A DNA stretch of 64,000 nt from Ehretia macrophylla (lineage: Eukaryota; Streptophyta; Magnoliopsida; Boraginales; Ehretiaceae): assembly GCA_037974665.1 (NCBI GenBank), contig CM075765.1, forward strand, positions 19,822,648 through 19,886,647, in the 5' to 3' direction. The position numbers and the translations under genes are program-made. The notes under the pieces were generated by a model. It did no database searches and had not been told where the DNA came from. It saw only the letters and a program-made list of their open reading frames with translations. Shown here piece after piece: positions 1 through 12,900 of the stretch. Each line of letters opens with the position of its first letter. The stretch's first letter is position 1.

Positions 1-460
<460 letters not shown>

Positions 461-594
461 GAAAACGAAAGAGAATAAATAATAATTCTAGGCATTCTCT
501 TAGCCCATTCGGAAGGATCTCATTTCATAATTATCCATGACTGTTTCTGTCTCTAGCACGACCACTTGATTAAATGTGGAGGGAAGTGGGGTAA

Positions 595-717
595 ATGGCC
601 GATACTACTGGAAGGATTCCTCTTTGGATCATAGGTACTGTAACTGGTATTCTTGTGATTGGTTTAATAGGTATTTTCTTTTATGGTTTATATTCTGGAT
701 TGGGTTCATCCCTGTAG
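595..717 (+). CDS. psbJ: Plastid-derived psbJ, photosystem II protein J (40 aa)
   Basis: A complete 40-codon frame encodes PsbJ, a small one-helix photosystem II subunit. It begins [11 protein letters not shown], followed by a hydrophobic helix and ending GLGSSL. The stop is at 715-717. It lies downstream of psbL in the usual plastid order. Similarity to the laccase-cluster repeat starts immediately after the stop codon, so the organelle/nuclear junction is within about 2 bp of base 717. It is probably silent in this location. The alternative is an assembly join between organelle and nuclear sequence. Confidence 0.88.
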   Translation: MADTTGRIPLWIIGTVTGILVIGLIGIFFYGLYSGLGSSL

Positions 718-1414
718 TATGCACAAAGTGTCTAGTGTGAAAAAACAATAATCTTTAAAGTCTTGAGAAAATTATATAGAAGTTGGACCAAAAAAAGGAA
801 AAAAAAAGCCATTAGATTTTTGCTCCAAGAAATCATACGATTTCGTTTTTATATATAAAAAAATCATATGATATTTGTTTGAGCTAACTCGTGTTGATGT
901 TGTAGAGTTAATAACTTTATTTGTGATTATTTTAAATTTTAGTGAATTGGAGTGGGAATTTGCAAGTCCCACAAATTAATTACAGTTCAGCTACAACTTC
1001 GGACAACAACATCATAGTAGAATTTGAAAGAGCAAAATATTAAGCGTAGTAAACAAAAACACAATATCTAATAAATTAAATAGTAAAATATTATTAATAA
1101 AATTTCTCTACATAAATGATCAATAAGTTCAAAACCATTCTTTGCAAGAATGTACTGGAAGTTTCTTCAAAATTTATTATGCAATCATCATAATAGATGA
1201 AATTTATATATCAAAATAAGTAGAGTCATTATAAGGAGTAAAATAATAAAGCAAGCCATAAATCGATGGAAGCAAAGCAAAAGGTGAACCTGGTTAACCC
1301 TTGCTTTTCTGGAGTTGAAGCTTCACTATTGAAATTGGAGCAAAATCGTAAGTCTTTTGTGTGGGGGTGTTTTTTTTTTTTTTTTGCAATATGGGATTTT
1401 TTTAATCTTATGCT

Positions 1415-1586
1415 TCCATATTTGTTTTCTAATTAAATACGGTAATTAAATTTCAGCATTTAATGCTTTAATTTCTAACCATAGTCGGAAAGCTAGTTTA
1501 ACAAAATTTATATAGTCTATAGATGAAATATAGTGACACGTGGCATTAATCGGGAGAAGTATTGCGTGAAATTGTAGATGAGCCAA
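1415..1586. repeat. Orphan right arm of the foldback repeat
   Basis: This equals the right arm of the long inverted repeat described at 15116-16293. Its partner arm would lie to the left but was lost at the organelle junction, so this copy cannot fold back on itself. Confidence 0.7.
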
Positions 1587-2436
1587 CTGTAAAGAGACTA
1601 TTTAATAAATAGTTCTTTAGTTTTTTTTTTTATAAAAAAAATAACAACTTGGTCAATGATCTTTAAGTTTCTTTTATTTCTTTAGATCCTCCAGGTTCCA
1701 AGTTAAGGGACCCCATTAATTCCCATCCAAAGGTAAACGTAAGACTAACAACCAATTAAGCAAGGGCAAAAAAGGGAATTCATCTGCCATTATCTATCGA
1801 ATGCGAAACTTGAGATATTTAGTAGCACATGGTCATGTGGGTTATCATTAATGTATTGTAAAGATCCTAACTTCACCACGAAGATAATTGATACTTCCTA
1901 GATAATAGCCATAAAAAAATATGAAGCATAAGATCACCTATATCCATACATAGATTTTATTTGTATTTTTTTTTATTCAAGTAGAGATTTAAGCTAATAT
2001 TACATAAAATATAAATAATGTTACACTTATCGAAAATTGATTTCAAAATCTCTTGTGCACAAAACAAAAACCATACGAATAGACCAAATACCCAGTGATT
2101 ACTTGCAGATTCTTAGCTCTGGTCATAATAATTGCATAAACGTTCTTCGTGTGATGTATTATTTATGAAACAATAGCTTGCAATATACGGTAAACGTCTT
2201 TTATTTGTTTGATTGCATCAACAATTTTCATCTCTTTGTGCTCTTAAATAAATTTAGTCAGTGAAGGTATAAAATTCTCAAAAACAGCTAGTAGGTGGAG
2301 GCAAATCACAGGAACCCTGAAGCTGAAAAATGCATTCGGCACTGACCAAAAAGCTGTTTCTTTCTTAGCTCCGATGGTAATAGTTATACACCCACGTTCT
2401 TTGCGATCTCCGGAAAGACGTTGACTTAAATAATCT

Positions 2437-2440
<4 letters not shown>

Positions 2441-2477
<37 letters not shown>
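2441..2477. repeat. (AT)n microsatellite
   Basis: An uninterrupted AT run. Equivalent tracts of different length occur at the same place in other U-blocks: about 17125-17138, 21125-21140, 51423-51457 and 55403-55424. It is a length-variable marker for telling the copies apart. Confidence 0.9.
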
Positions 2478-2480
<3 letters not shown>

Positions 2481-3139
2481 CAGGAGTTAGCAACATTCGC
2501 ACCTAGTGTTAAAGATAATGCACTAAGGTCTTTTTAACACGGTTTTTACATATTTAAAAGTACTTCTTTTGAGTTTAAAGTTAAAATTAACTTGTTTAAC
2601 CTATTTTTGAAAAAAAAAAATAAAGATAAAAAAGAGCTAAAAGATAAAAAACTTCAAATCCAAAGTTTTTGGACAAAGCTTTACCGAGACTGTTTGTGCA
2701 TAATATGTGAAGTTATTTTTTTTCCCTCTAAAATATCCCTCCATATTTTTAAAAACCCAATATTACTCTCAAAATTTCTAAGAATCCGCAATTTGCCCTT
2801 AAGGAGTTTCATTTTTGTTCATTTTCATAGCCCACAATACTTTCATATCAATTTTTTGATTACAGGCTAAATAGGTTCACGACAGTTAACAATACTTCTA
2901 ATATGACAGCACCAAACAATTAACAGTTTTTGTTTAACATTACTTTTGACCAAAACTTTACGCTGAAAGCTCTATTGCTTAACCGTTAAAATTTCACAAA
3001 TAGGCCAAACAAACTCTTGGTTAGATAAAATGGTCATTTAATAAATAAAATGGTCATAATATAAATCTCTCTGTAACATTTTACCTTTTAAATAAAATGG
3101 TCTTTTAATACCTACCTAATCCATTTTCTAATGAATTAG

Positions 3140-3292
3140 ATAAGATATTTACTCCATGGAGATATAATAAAATCTGCGTCAAAAGATCCTGATGATTTAC
3201 AAAATTTTCTTCCCATATGGCTTTTGAATGAAAGCTTGGAATCCTTAGAAGCCATGCAAAAGAAAAAAGAAGAAGGTAGTCTACTAAATTGA
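3140..3292 (+). pseudogene. Possible relic last exon, unidentified gene (copy 0)
   Basis: After an AG that could act as a splice acceptor (3138-3139), a plus-strand frame of 50 codons ends in TGA at 3290-3292. The residues (for example DPDDLQNFLPIWLLNESLES) look like real soluble protein rather than random AT-rich translation. The frame recurs uninterrupted at 17792, 26082 and 59423. I do not recognise the family. No upstream exon is visible, so it is best read as a captured exon fragment. Confidence 0.35.
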
Positions 3293-4617
3293 AGAAAGTG
3301 AAAATAAGTAGTTTCCATAAATAAATACGCTAGGGAAAAGAAAAATGACTTTAGAAATCAATGTTCTAGCTAGCAGTTGTACATGTATTCTTACAACCAA
3401 ATTACGTAAATATTGCCCCTAAGATTATAAGAAAAGCCTGAATATTATTATATGCCTAAAAGAAATGAACGCTAAGTTTTTCTATTACACTGTATTTAAA
3501 AATGTCAATGATAACAAATAGATATAGTAAACCACTTTCTAACAACTTAATTTTTTTTAAAATATGTTTATTATATTTATTCATTATCTTTAACAAGCCC
3601 TCTCATGTGTAGGCCAGATTTATTTTAAGCTTGCATATTGACTACTTTTAATAAAAACTAAACTAAAAAGGAATGCATTCTAAGTTTGTTTAGGAGGAGG
3701 TAATTAAGAATTAATGATGGATGAAATTCATCCCTTTCCATGAAATAGAATTAGAAATGTTGGATAAGTTTTTTAAAATTGTATCAAAATAGTTTAGGAA
3801 AAACCACAAACGGAGAAGTCATAGTAGAAAGTGATAAGCTCAACCAATTACATAGAAGTCTAAAAATAAAAGATCCACCGCAAGCTGAACATTTGGACAT
3901 ATGCGAAAGTAAAGCCAAGGAAAATGCAACCCCTAGTACATGCACAAATTTTATTTTATTTTTTCTGTTGATTAACGTGAGAACTCAACTGGCGAACTTA
4001 CGAGTGGAACAGTGTACTCCAATAAATGCTCTGGGTTAGTCAAGTCTAATAAACAGCTAAGGAGTTTTAAACCCAAAATAGCCTGCAACTTTTTTTTTTG
4101 GTTGACAAAGAACAGTGTGTTCAACAAAAAGAAAGAAAGACAAAGAAATTAAATAAAAATAAAAAACAAAGAACCTTGTGTGTTAAGTGACATTTTCCGG
4201 ATAGAGATATTGGGGATAAGAAGGGTAAAATTAGAAGTTGAATACTTCCAATCTAACTCAAATATCTCTTTCATCTTGCCAAATCCTACTTAAATAATGT
4301 AGTGAGAAACATTATTAATATAATTTAGACATTTCGTGCACGCCAATACTTTGAATGTGCAATACATTGGCTACAAAAAACAAAAAAAACAAAAAAACAA
4401 AAGGTGCAACACGCCTTATATATATAAAAAAAAGGAACAATCGTGGCTTGAGAAATTAATCATAAAGTTATGCTAAACCAATCAATCATTCTTCTGTCAC
4501 ATAATAAAAATGCCACGACTAAGAAATTTAATAGCCATGTGAAATTTTCAGAATCATCAAACAATGGGTTAAATACTACTATAAAGACCAATTGAACGAA
4601 ATTATGAGCCTTGATGG

Positions 4618-6026
4618 CACTACAACATTTTTGACTTCTTGCAACCCTTAAATTGAACATGTAAGAAAACCGTTGCTATAAATGTCATTTTGCAACAATT
4701 TTATAGTTGTTGTCTAAAAATAAAACCTTTTGCAATGATTTTAATTAACTGTTGCAATATCTATAACCTTTTGCAACGATTTTAATTAACTGTTGCAATA
4801 TCTATAACCTTTTGCAACAATTTTAATTAACTGTTGCAATATCTATAACCTTTTGCAATGGTTTTAATTAACTGTTGCAATATCTATAACTTTTTGCAAC
4901 GCTTTGCATCAGACTATTGTAATATCTATAATAATATGCAACGCTTTTTTTATGAAGTGTTGCTTATTTCATTCTTTTTTTGCTACGGTTTGTAAAATTA
5001 TGGGTTAGTTGCAACTTATAAAATAAATTCTTTTGCAACAGTTTTATTAGTATTGAGTCTTACAGTTGCAAAATCTATGATATACTACCTTTTTTGTTAA
5101 GTATTGCGTATCATATTTGGTTTTAGGCAATGGTATGTAAAAGTATTGGGTTAAATGCAACGCAAGAAAACTATTGCTTATTTTATATTTATTTGGTGAG
5201 TCATCGTGAGGTATTTTGTTCATAAAGAAATTTGAGTTTTAGTTATTGAAAATGAGAAACAATTACAACTAATTATTTGAAACAAAGAGAAACAAATTTT
5301 TTTTTTTTAAAAAAAAGTTGATTAATTAGGTTTCATTTTTTACCCCTTTATTTCTACAATTTTTTTTGTCAAAATTTAGATTTTTCGTTGTTTCTTAGTT
5401 CTAAACTACTGTCGACTAGTTAAAAATTCGAGGCAAATTTATGAAAAAGAGAATTGCAGTTGTAAAAAGTTATTTTATATTTCTAAAAATTATTACAAAA
5501 GTGTTGACTATTAGAGATATAAATGAATATAATAAGTTTTTATCTAACAACTTAACTGTTAGATGACATGGTTAGTTTGATATAGTTATAATTAAAGTTC
5601 ATTTTCAATAAGGTCCTGGGTTCGAGTCTCATCACTACCTATATAGAAGAAATTATCTAAGTTGCAACTCAATAAAGAAAAAAGAAAGAGAATCTCTCAT
5701 ATATATATATATATATATATCTCTCTTTTTTTTTTAAGAATGGTGAACTTACAACTATAAAATAACTATTGCTTATGCTTTTCAAAACAGTTGCAAATAG
5801 GAAAAAATTTATCATGTAGTCTTTAAAAAAAAACCGTTGCAAAAAGAATCAGTTGCAATGGTTTTTTAACCGTTACTATTTATTTATAAAAAACCGTTGC
5901 AATAGAGATTAGACAACGAGAGCGGATTCAACGGTAAGAAAACTGTTGCCTAATGTCATTTGCAACGGTTTTTAGTTCTTCTGCAACGATTTTCAAATGT
6001 TGCAAGAACTAAAAAATGTGGTAGTG
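4618..6026. mobile_element. Non-autonomous CACTA (En/Spm-type) transposon
   Basis: The left end reads CACTACAACATTTTTGACTT. The right end, reverse-complemented, reads CACTACCACATTTTTTAGTT. The element is flanked by a 3-bp target duplication TGG (4615-4617 and 6027-6029). The two sister sub-blocks keep the empty site, CCTTGATGGATATTG. Both subterminal regions are full of short GTTGCAA/TTGCAAC motifs in both orientations, as expected for transposase-binding subterminal repeats of this superfamily. No transposase coding capacity is seen in its 1409 bp. It inserted into the first of three tandem copies only, so it probably postdates the triplication. Confidence 0.9.
4726..4925. repeat. 41-bp tandem repeat inside the CACTA element
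   Basis: Units beginning CCTTTTGCAA start at 4726, 4767, 4808 and 4849, with a diverged fifth at 4890, giving a period of 41 bp. Each unit holds one TTGCAA in each orientation (TTTTGCAAYG and CTGTTGCAAT). The array therefore multiplies the putative transposase-binding motif. Confidence 0.85.
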
Positions 6027-8112
6027 TGGATATTGAATGAATTTTCAATATTGTCGTACTAGTAGATGGAGGTTGAAAAAGTAGTTTAATAAAAACTAAA
6101 CTAAAAAGGAATGCATTCTAAGTTTGTTTAGGAGGAGGTAATTAAGAATCAATGATGGATGAAATTCATCCCTTTCCATGAAATAGAATTAGAAATGTTG
6201 GATAAGTTTTTTAAAATTGTATCAAAATAGTTTAGGAAAAACCACAAACGGAGAAGTCATAGTAGAAAGTGATAAGCTCAACCAATTACATAGAAGTCTA
6301 AAAATAAAAGATCCACCGCAAGCTGAACATTTGGACATATGCGAAAGTAAAGTCAAGGAAAATGCAACGCCTAGTACATGCACAAATTTTATTTTATTTT
6401 TTATGTTTATTAACGTGAGAACTCAATTGGCGAACTTATGAGTGGAACAGTGTACTCCAATAAATGCTCTGGGTTAGTCAAGTCTAATAAACAGCTAAGG
6501 AGTTTTAAACCCAAAATAGCCTGCAACTTTTTTTTTTGGTTGACAAAGAACAGTGTGTTCAACAAAAAGAAAGAAAGACAAAGAAATTAAAAAAAAATAA
6601 AAAACAAAGAACCTTGTGTGTTAAGTGACATTTTCCGGATAGAGATATTGGGGATAAGAAGGGTAAAATTAGAAGTTGAATACTTCCAATCTAACTCAAA
6701 TATCTCTTTCATCTTGCCAAATCCTACTTAAATAATGTAGTGAGAAACATTATTAATATAATTTAGACATTTCGTGCACGCCAATACTTTGAATGTGCAA
6801 TACATTGGCTACAAAAAACAAAAAAAAAAAACAAAAAAAAAACAAAAGGTGCAACACGCCTTATATATATAAAAAAAAGGAACAATCGTGGCTTGAGAAA
6901 TTAATCATAAAGTTATGCTAAACCAATCAATCATTCTTCTGTCACATAATAAAAATGCCACGACTAAGAAATTTAATAGCCATGTGAAATTTTCAGAATC
7001 ATCAAACAATGGGTTAAATACTACTATAAAGATCAATTGAACGAAATTATGAGCCTTGATGGATATTGAATGAATTTTCAATATTGTCGTACTAGTAGAT
7101 GGAGGTTGAAAAAGTAGTTTAATAAAAACTAAACTAAAAAGGAATGCATTCTAAGTTTGTTTAGGAGGAGGTAATTAAGAATTAATGATGGATGAAATTC
7201 ATCCCTTTCCATGAAATAGAATTAGAAATGTTGGATAAGTTTTTTAAAATTGTATCAAAATAGTTTAGGAAAAACCAACAACGGAGAAGTCATAGTAGAA
7301 AGTGATAAGCTCGACCAATTACATAGAAGTCTAAAAATAAAAGATCCACCGCAAGTTGAACATTTGGACATATGCGAAAGTAAAGACAAGGAAAATGCAT
7401 CCCCTAGTACATGCACAAATTTTATTTTATTTTTTCTGTTTATTAACGTGAGAACTCAATTGGCGAACTTACGAGTGGAACAGTGTACTCCAATAAATGC
7501 TTTGGGTTAGTCAAGTCTAATAAACAGCTAAGGAGTTTTAAACCCAAAATAGCCTGCAACATTTTTTTTTGGTTGACAAAGAACAGTGTGTTCAACAAAA
7601 AGAAAGAAAGACAAAGAAATTAAATAAAAATAAAAAATAAAGAACCTTGTGTGTTAAGTGACATTTTCCGGATAGAGATATTGGGGATAAGAAGGGTAAA
7701 ATTAGAAGTTGAATACTTTCAATCTAACTCAAATATCTCTTTCATCTTGCCAAATCCTACTTAAATAATGTAGTGAGAAACATTATTAATATAATTTAGA
7801 CATTTCGTGCACGCCAATTCTTTGAATGTGCAATACATTGGCTACAAAAAACAAAAAAAAAAACAAAAAAACAAAAGGTGCAACACGCCTTATATATATA
7901 AAAAAAAGGAACAATCGTGGCTTGAGAAATTAATCATAAAGTTATGCTAAACCAATCAATCATTCTTCTGTCACATAATAAAAATGCCACGACTAAGAAA
8001 TTTAATAGCCATGTGAAATTTTCAGAATCATCAAACAATGGGTTAAATACTACTATAAAGATCAATTGAACGAAATTATGAGCCTTGATGGATATTGAAT
8101 GAATTTTCAATA

Positions 8113-9952
8113 AATATTTATAAAAATAAAATTTAAAGTCTGTCGCAAATTGACAACATATTGTTGATGAAATTTGTTTTTAATTACAAAAAAATGAAAT
8201 ATATGATTGTGTCTTGATTGCGTCACAAATTTGCGACAAGTGTTTTTATTAATTTTTTAAAAAAAAATATAAAAAATAACAGTTCGACGGCATTCTGTCG
8301 CTATTTTTACAATGGAATGGCGATGTAATTTTGTTTTTAACTTTTAAAAACTGAAATATAAGATTCCGTCCAAATAGGAGACAAACAAGAGACAGAAGAT
8401 TTTTATTAATTTTAAAAAATAAAATATAATAGTCCGTCATCATTTCACATAAATTAAAATATTACAATATAACAATACAAAAGTAAAATAAAATAATATA
8501 ACAACATAACAATACAAAATATTAAAAAAATGAAATAAAGGATTTGTCCCAATTCCTTCTAAAAATTGCGAGGAATGGCGACGGAATAATTTTATCAATT
8601 TTAAAAAACTAAAATATAACAATATAAAATATATAAAAATAATACCAACTAAAATGCCAATTTAGTAATTTAGTAACGCTCTATTTTAATTTGAACTTCA
8701 TAATAAATAAAATATCAATATATTATCATATTTTTATAGGCTTTAAGTAAAAGATAGATAAAATTAAAATTCGGTCGCAATTATGTTGCCAATTGCAACA
8801 GATTGGTGATGGAAATTTAGTGGTCTGTCTCTTTTCCGTCGCAAATTAAGATAGAATGGAAATGGATTTTTAATTAAAATAAAGGAAGATAGTTTTTATT
8901 TTAATTATATAAGTGGCATTGCGCCTAGAATAGAGGAGAATTTTATATACCTTTGTAGTTTCTAAATTAAAATAATTTTGGTTCGTATTTCACAACCATG
9001 TGAATTTTGACAGAAAAATCTCATGAGTAATCATTAATCATTTTCATCAAACTTATCAAATTAAACATCTCATTAATATTAAAGGCTAATTTAGTAATAA
9101 TTAAGTAAAATGTCAATATATTAACATATTTTTATAAGTTTTTAAATTATTTATTAATAAGTATAAGAAAATTACATGGCGACAGACTTTAAAATAAAAA
9201 CAAAGTAGATCACTTTTATTTTAACTACAGAAGTGTAATTGCACCTAGAATAGACGATAGTTTTATGTGGTTTGGAGATAAGAGTCTGTGATAGAGATAG
9301 AGAGATGGTAGGACACTTTGGTAGTGATTGAGGTAGAGGAGAAGGGTGGCGGTGGTACGGTGGTGATGAAGGGGAGAAGAACGAAAAGAGGAAAAGAGGA
9401 AAAGCTAAAAAATAATACTAATTTTCCTATTGCCTAAGCTTGATTTGGCTATTTTAATTTTCAAAAACTGTTTATTTGGTATGCAGATGCAATGACGGTC
9501 ACTTTTTTGGACGGAAAATTAAAAAAAAAAAAAATTAACGTGGCCACAAAATTAAAACACAAAAATTTAAAAATTTATTTTTTTAATTTTTTTTTTTTCC
9601 AAGAGAGGCTTCTATGGATTTTTTTTTTTGGTTGATCAAACATATGCATTTCAAAGCTTTATAAATTAAATAACATTATATTAAAATGGTATTATAGAAT
9701 CGACTCTCAATCCTAATTGATAAAATCCACGCATAACTTACTTAATTGACAAGGAGTTTTCCTCTCTTTAGTGTTTCGAATTACTTTGACCCAACTAATA
9801 ATCCCCAATTAGATGTAATAATTGGGTAATTAATTAGAGAATAAGTGAAACTCTGGAAATTGGGAAACAGCCGTCATCATTGTCCAAATTAACATATTAT
9901 TGAGTATTATTTCATAAAATTATTTATCATTATTCATGATGACACCAAGATA
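8113..9952. repeat. Laccase 3' flank block with GTCGCAA-type repeats (copy A)
   Basis: This matches 41860-43727 and 61220-63066. It contains many short motifs around CTGTCGCAAATT, GTCGCC and GACGGAAT in both orientations, which resemble decayed subterminal repeats of a CACTA- or Mutator-type element. I could not define its ends. Relative to copies B and C, about 250 bp is missing at 8113, with the join at the short shared sequence AATA. I see no gene. Confidence 0.5.
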
Positions 9953-12900
9953 TCACACCAGACTGTCCCACCCGAATGAATCTTCCAGAGGTAGTTGTAC
10001 AAGTTGATCACTTGCAGGAGTGATTTTAAAATGGCTGTTACATTGTGGAAGATCAAGAGGGGGTGCAGGCAATGACGTTGACTGAGTTGGTCCATTCTCC
10101 ACCATAAAAGCAGTTGCTAAACCCACTGACATGTGCCATTCCAAGTGACAGTGCATTAACCAAACACCTACATATCGAATCGAAGCCACATTTTTTTAAC
10201 ACTATTAACAGGAATTCTTAGAAAGATGCATACATAATAAGAGGTTTCACCGTAATTAATGGACATGTAAGAATGCAATGTTACAATCAATATAACAAAG
10301 GCAAAGTTTTTTCTCCCTAAGTCTACACATAGCATGTTATATATATACTGAGGTGCTAGTTTTGAAAAATTATATAATTTCCTTAGTTAATTTTGACCCC
10401 TTACTCAACTTGCTCATGAAAATATACCAGTGACATTCTAGCATTTTATCTAAATTTATAAAGCTAACCCGCAACACCACACAGAAATTATAAGCATGAA
10501 ATTTTACCTGGATTATTTGCTCGAAATCTAATAACAACCCATCCTCCTGCTGGAACAGCCACTGTATTACGTTGTTGTGGATTAACGAGATTGAATTTTT
10601 TTTCATCTCTTGTTGGGTCATAGTTGCCAAAACCTTGAGCCAAGACGTAAAAATCAAAACCATGCAAGTGTATTGGATGGTTTTCTTTGTTCACCAAAGC
10701 AGTGTTTTGTAAGACAATCTCAACCGTGGTATTGTACTTCAACTTCTTCACTTTTGTTGCTTCTTCTCCAATCCATATGAGGTCGTCATTGAATTGATTT
10801 GCCGGGTTTGTATAGTCAAACATAATAGGTGGTTGACTTGGAAAATCATTAGTATAAATTTCATCAATATGGTAGAAAAAGGCTTCTAGCATGGACATCG
10901 TGTTGGTAGGAAACTGGAAGGACACATTATTCATGTTACCATATATTAGTCCACCATTTGGACCTTGACAAGTTGGTTTCCTATGTTTATGACAAGGAAC
11001 TATGCCCAATTGTACATTTATCAACATGTGTTCATCCACGGCTTGTGGGACTAGGACCCAGAAAGGCCTAGTTGTAAGCCCCGTCAAATTGGTAAAAAAG
11101 TTACTAACGGTTGAAATGTCATAAAAATCTGGCACTATAGCTAGTATTGGTTCTATCGAAGATGTTGACGTTGCCCCTTCATATTCTATAATCCCACTTG
11201 TAAGATTATCGGTATTACGGAATACTATGCTATCATCACCAAAGCTGATATAGTCACGTGCTGCCATGTAGTATGATGTTGGTGGTTGATCGGCTTTAAG
11301 AAGCACATCAGTGGTCTGACCAGGAGCAACTACAATCACATCAGTAACATATGGGTTGGTGTAGCAGGCATCGACTGCAACAACTGTCATCTTGTGATTG
11401 GCTATCTTGAAAAAGAGTATATCATTGAGTCCAACATTGATAATACGGAGGAGGTACGTCTTCTCTTGTTTTACCTTTAGCTTATATGTATCTAGTAGAA
11501 TTTTACACATCAAATGTTAGTAAAATAAAATCTTAATTAAGAACAATTATTACTCACAAGAGGTCATGTGAATGCTACTTACTGTTTGAAGAACATTGGT
11601 GGAAATCACCTGGCTGACCATTGAGAACAAACGCGTCGGGGATGAAAACTCTTTGATTCACATGTGAATATATATACTCGACATCAGCAATATTGTCACT
11701 CCACCACTCTCCTGTAGTCATATACATTCAAGGATTTTGTTGTCACAATCCACTAGAATAATTATATGCATATATTTTGCCCATTCATAATTCATTTGCT
11801 ATATCTTTGTGCATGGAAATTTCACGGGGAAAATCAAGTTGGATTATTTTATATCTCAACTTTCTTCTTAAAGAGAATTTCAGTGTCTAAGCCTGTACAA
11901 CTCTATTGTTTAAGTGCATGTAACTATTGTGAATAATAGGGTAAAAATGCTAGAATTGTTTGAATGTGCATGTTACATGTATTGATACCCAATACTCCTA
12001 TTAAATAGAATTCACCTTTTGACTGGTTTTCACTAAATAATTTGAGTTATTGGATGTAAACTATGGTAAAAGATCAGTACTGGGCAAAAAATTGTATGAT
12101 GATAAAGTGAATAGAATTTTTTTTTCATGTGTTCTCTAATAAAATAGTTATCAGCTCTTAGATAACTACTCGAATTCTTGAACGACATTGTTTTCCTGAT
12201 AATAAAGAAACATATCATAATGCTAGTATCCTGTCAAATAACTTATGAACAATTGAACAAAAAAGTAAATTCCTAGGTTGATACCTAGCAAGATTGGAAA
12301 TTCTTTGTATGGTTTCGGGAAAGGGTATGAGCTACCAGCTCTTGGATAAATAATGAGTGCCCCATGAACTGTTGCTCGAAGCCATGAGACATGAGCATGC
12401 CACAAGAGTATTCCTTCTTGTTTGGTTATGTTAAATTTGTAGGTGTAACTATTTCCAGGGAGTATAGGGCATTGAGTTATATAAGCAGCTCCATCAGCCC
12501 AGCCATTAAACAACATATGCACCCCGTGCCTGCGTAATAATACAGAGGTTATGTCACGTAGTCACTAGTTCCTTTTCTTTTTTTAGATGTCTAGAAGGAT
12601 AGTTGTAATTAGCATACATCAGAATAAGGGTTAATTAACAGAATGAAATCTATTATTAATTAGGTTGAGTGACAGAATGGTTTCTGTTATTCTTATTTAC
12701 ACTCCAATAGTTTCTAAAGGTTCATTGTTTACTCTTTTTGTCCTTTCAGTTAACAAAGTTGTTGAAAGTGGACAAAATGCTTCTTATTCATAGCATGTAA
12801 TATGATAAGCATGTTCTCTTGGTCTTCAATTTTTAATTTCAGTGGCATAAGGTCGCAATTTCGTTTGATATGTTAAATTATGGTTTACTTTGAGACAATG

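Larger units (their letters stand above)
718..3645. repeat. U-block copy 0 (left-truncated laccase-flank repeat)
   Basis: From TATGCACAAAGTGTC onward this stretch matches the blocks beginning near 15423, 19366, 49677 and 53631, in the same orientation. It lacks the first part of the block (promoter module and left foldback arm), which organelle DNA replaces. It contains the right foldback arm, an (AT)n tract at 2441-2477 and a possible exon relic at 3140-3292. I see no intact gene. Confidence 0.8.
3646..8112. repeat. Triplicated 1.03-kb sub-block
   Basis: Three direct copies lie head to tail: 3646-6084 (carrying the CACTA insertion), 6085-7117 and 7118-8112. The second copy is 1033 bp long. 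Junctions 1/2 and 2/3 both read GAAAAAGTAG followed by TTTAATAAAAAC. The 59.9-61 kb version of the region has a single copy that continues from the same GAAAAAGTAG into different DNA. The internal open frame that begins on TTG (3779, 6217, 7250) has no ATG, and I do not call it a gene. Confidence 0.85.

Noticed and set aside
3136..3318. Minus-strand frame beginning METTYF, repeated at 17788 and 26078
   Set aside because: It lies opposite the more convincing plus-strand exon-like frame and looks like its shadow.
3779..4039. 86-residue plus-strand frame repeated at 6217 and 7250
   Set aside because: It begins with TTG, has no ATG, is degraded in other units and has no recognisable domain. Its conservation follows from recent duplication.
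4726..4925. Regular short repeats resembling a CRISPR array
   Set aside because: The units are contiguous with no spacers, lie inside a CACTA element, and the host is a plant.
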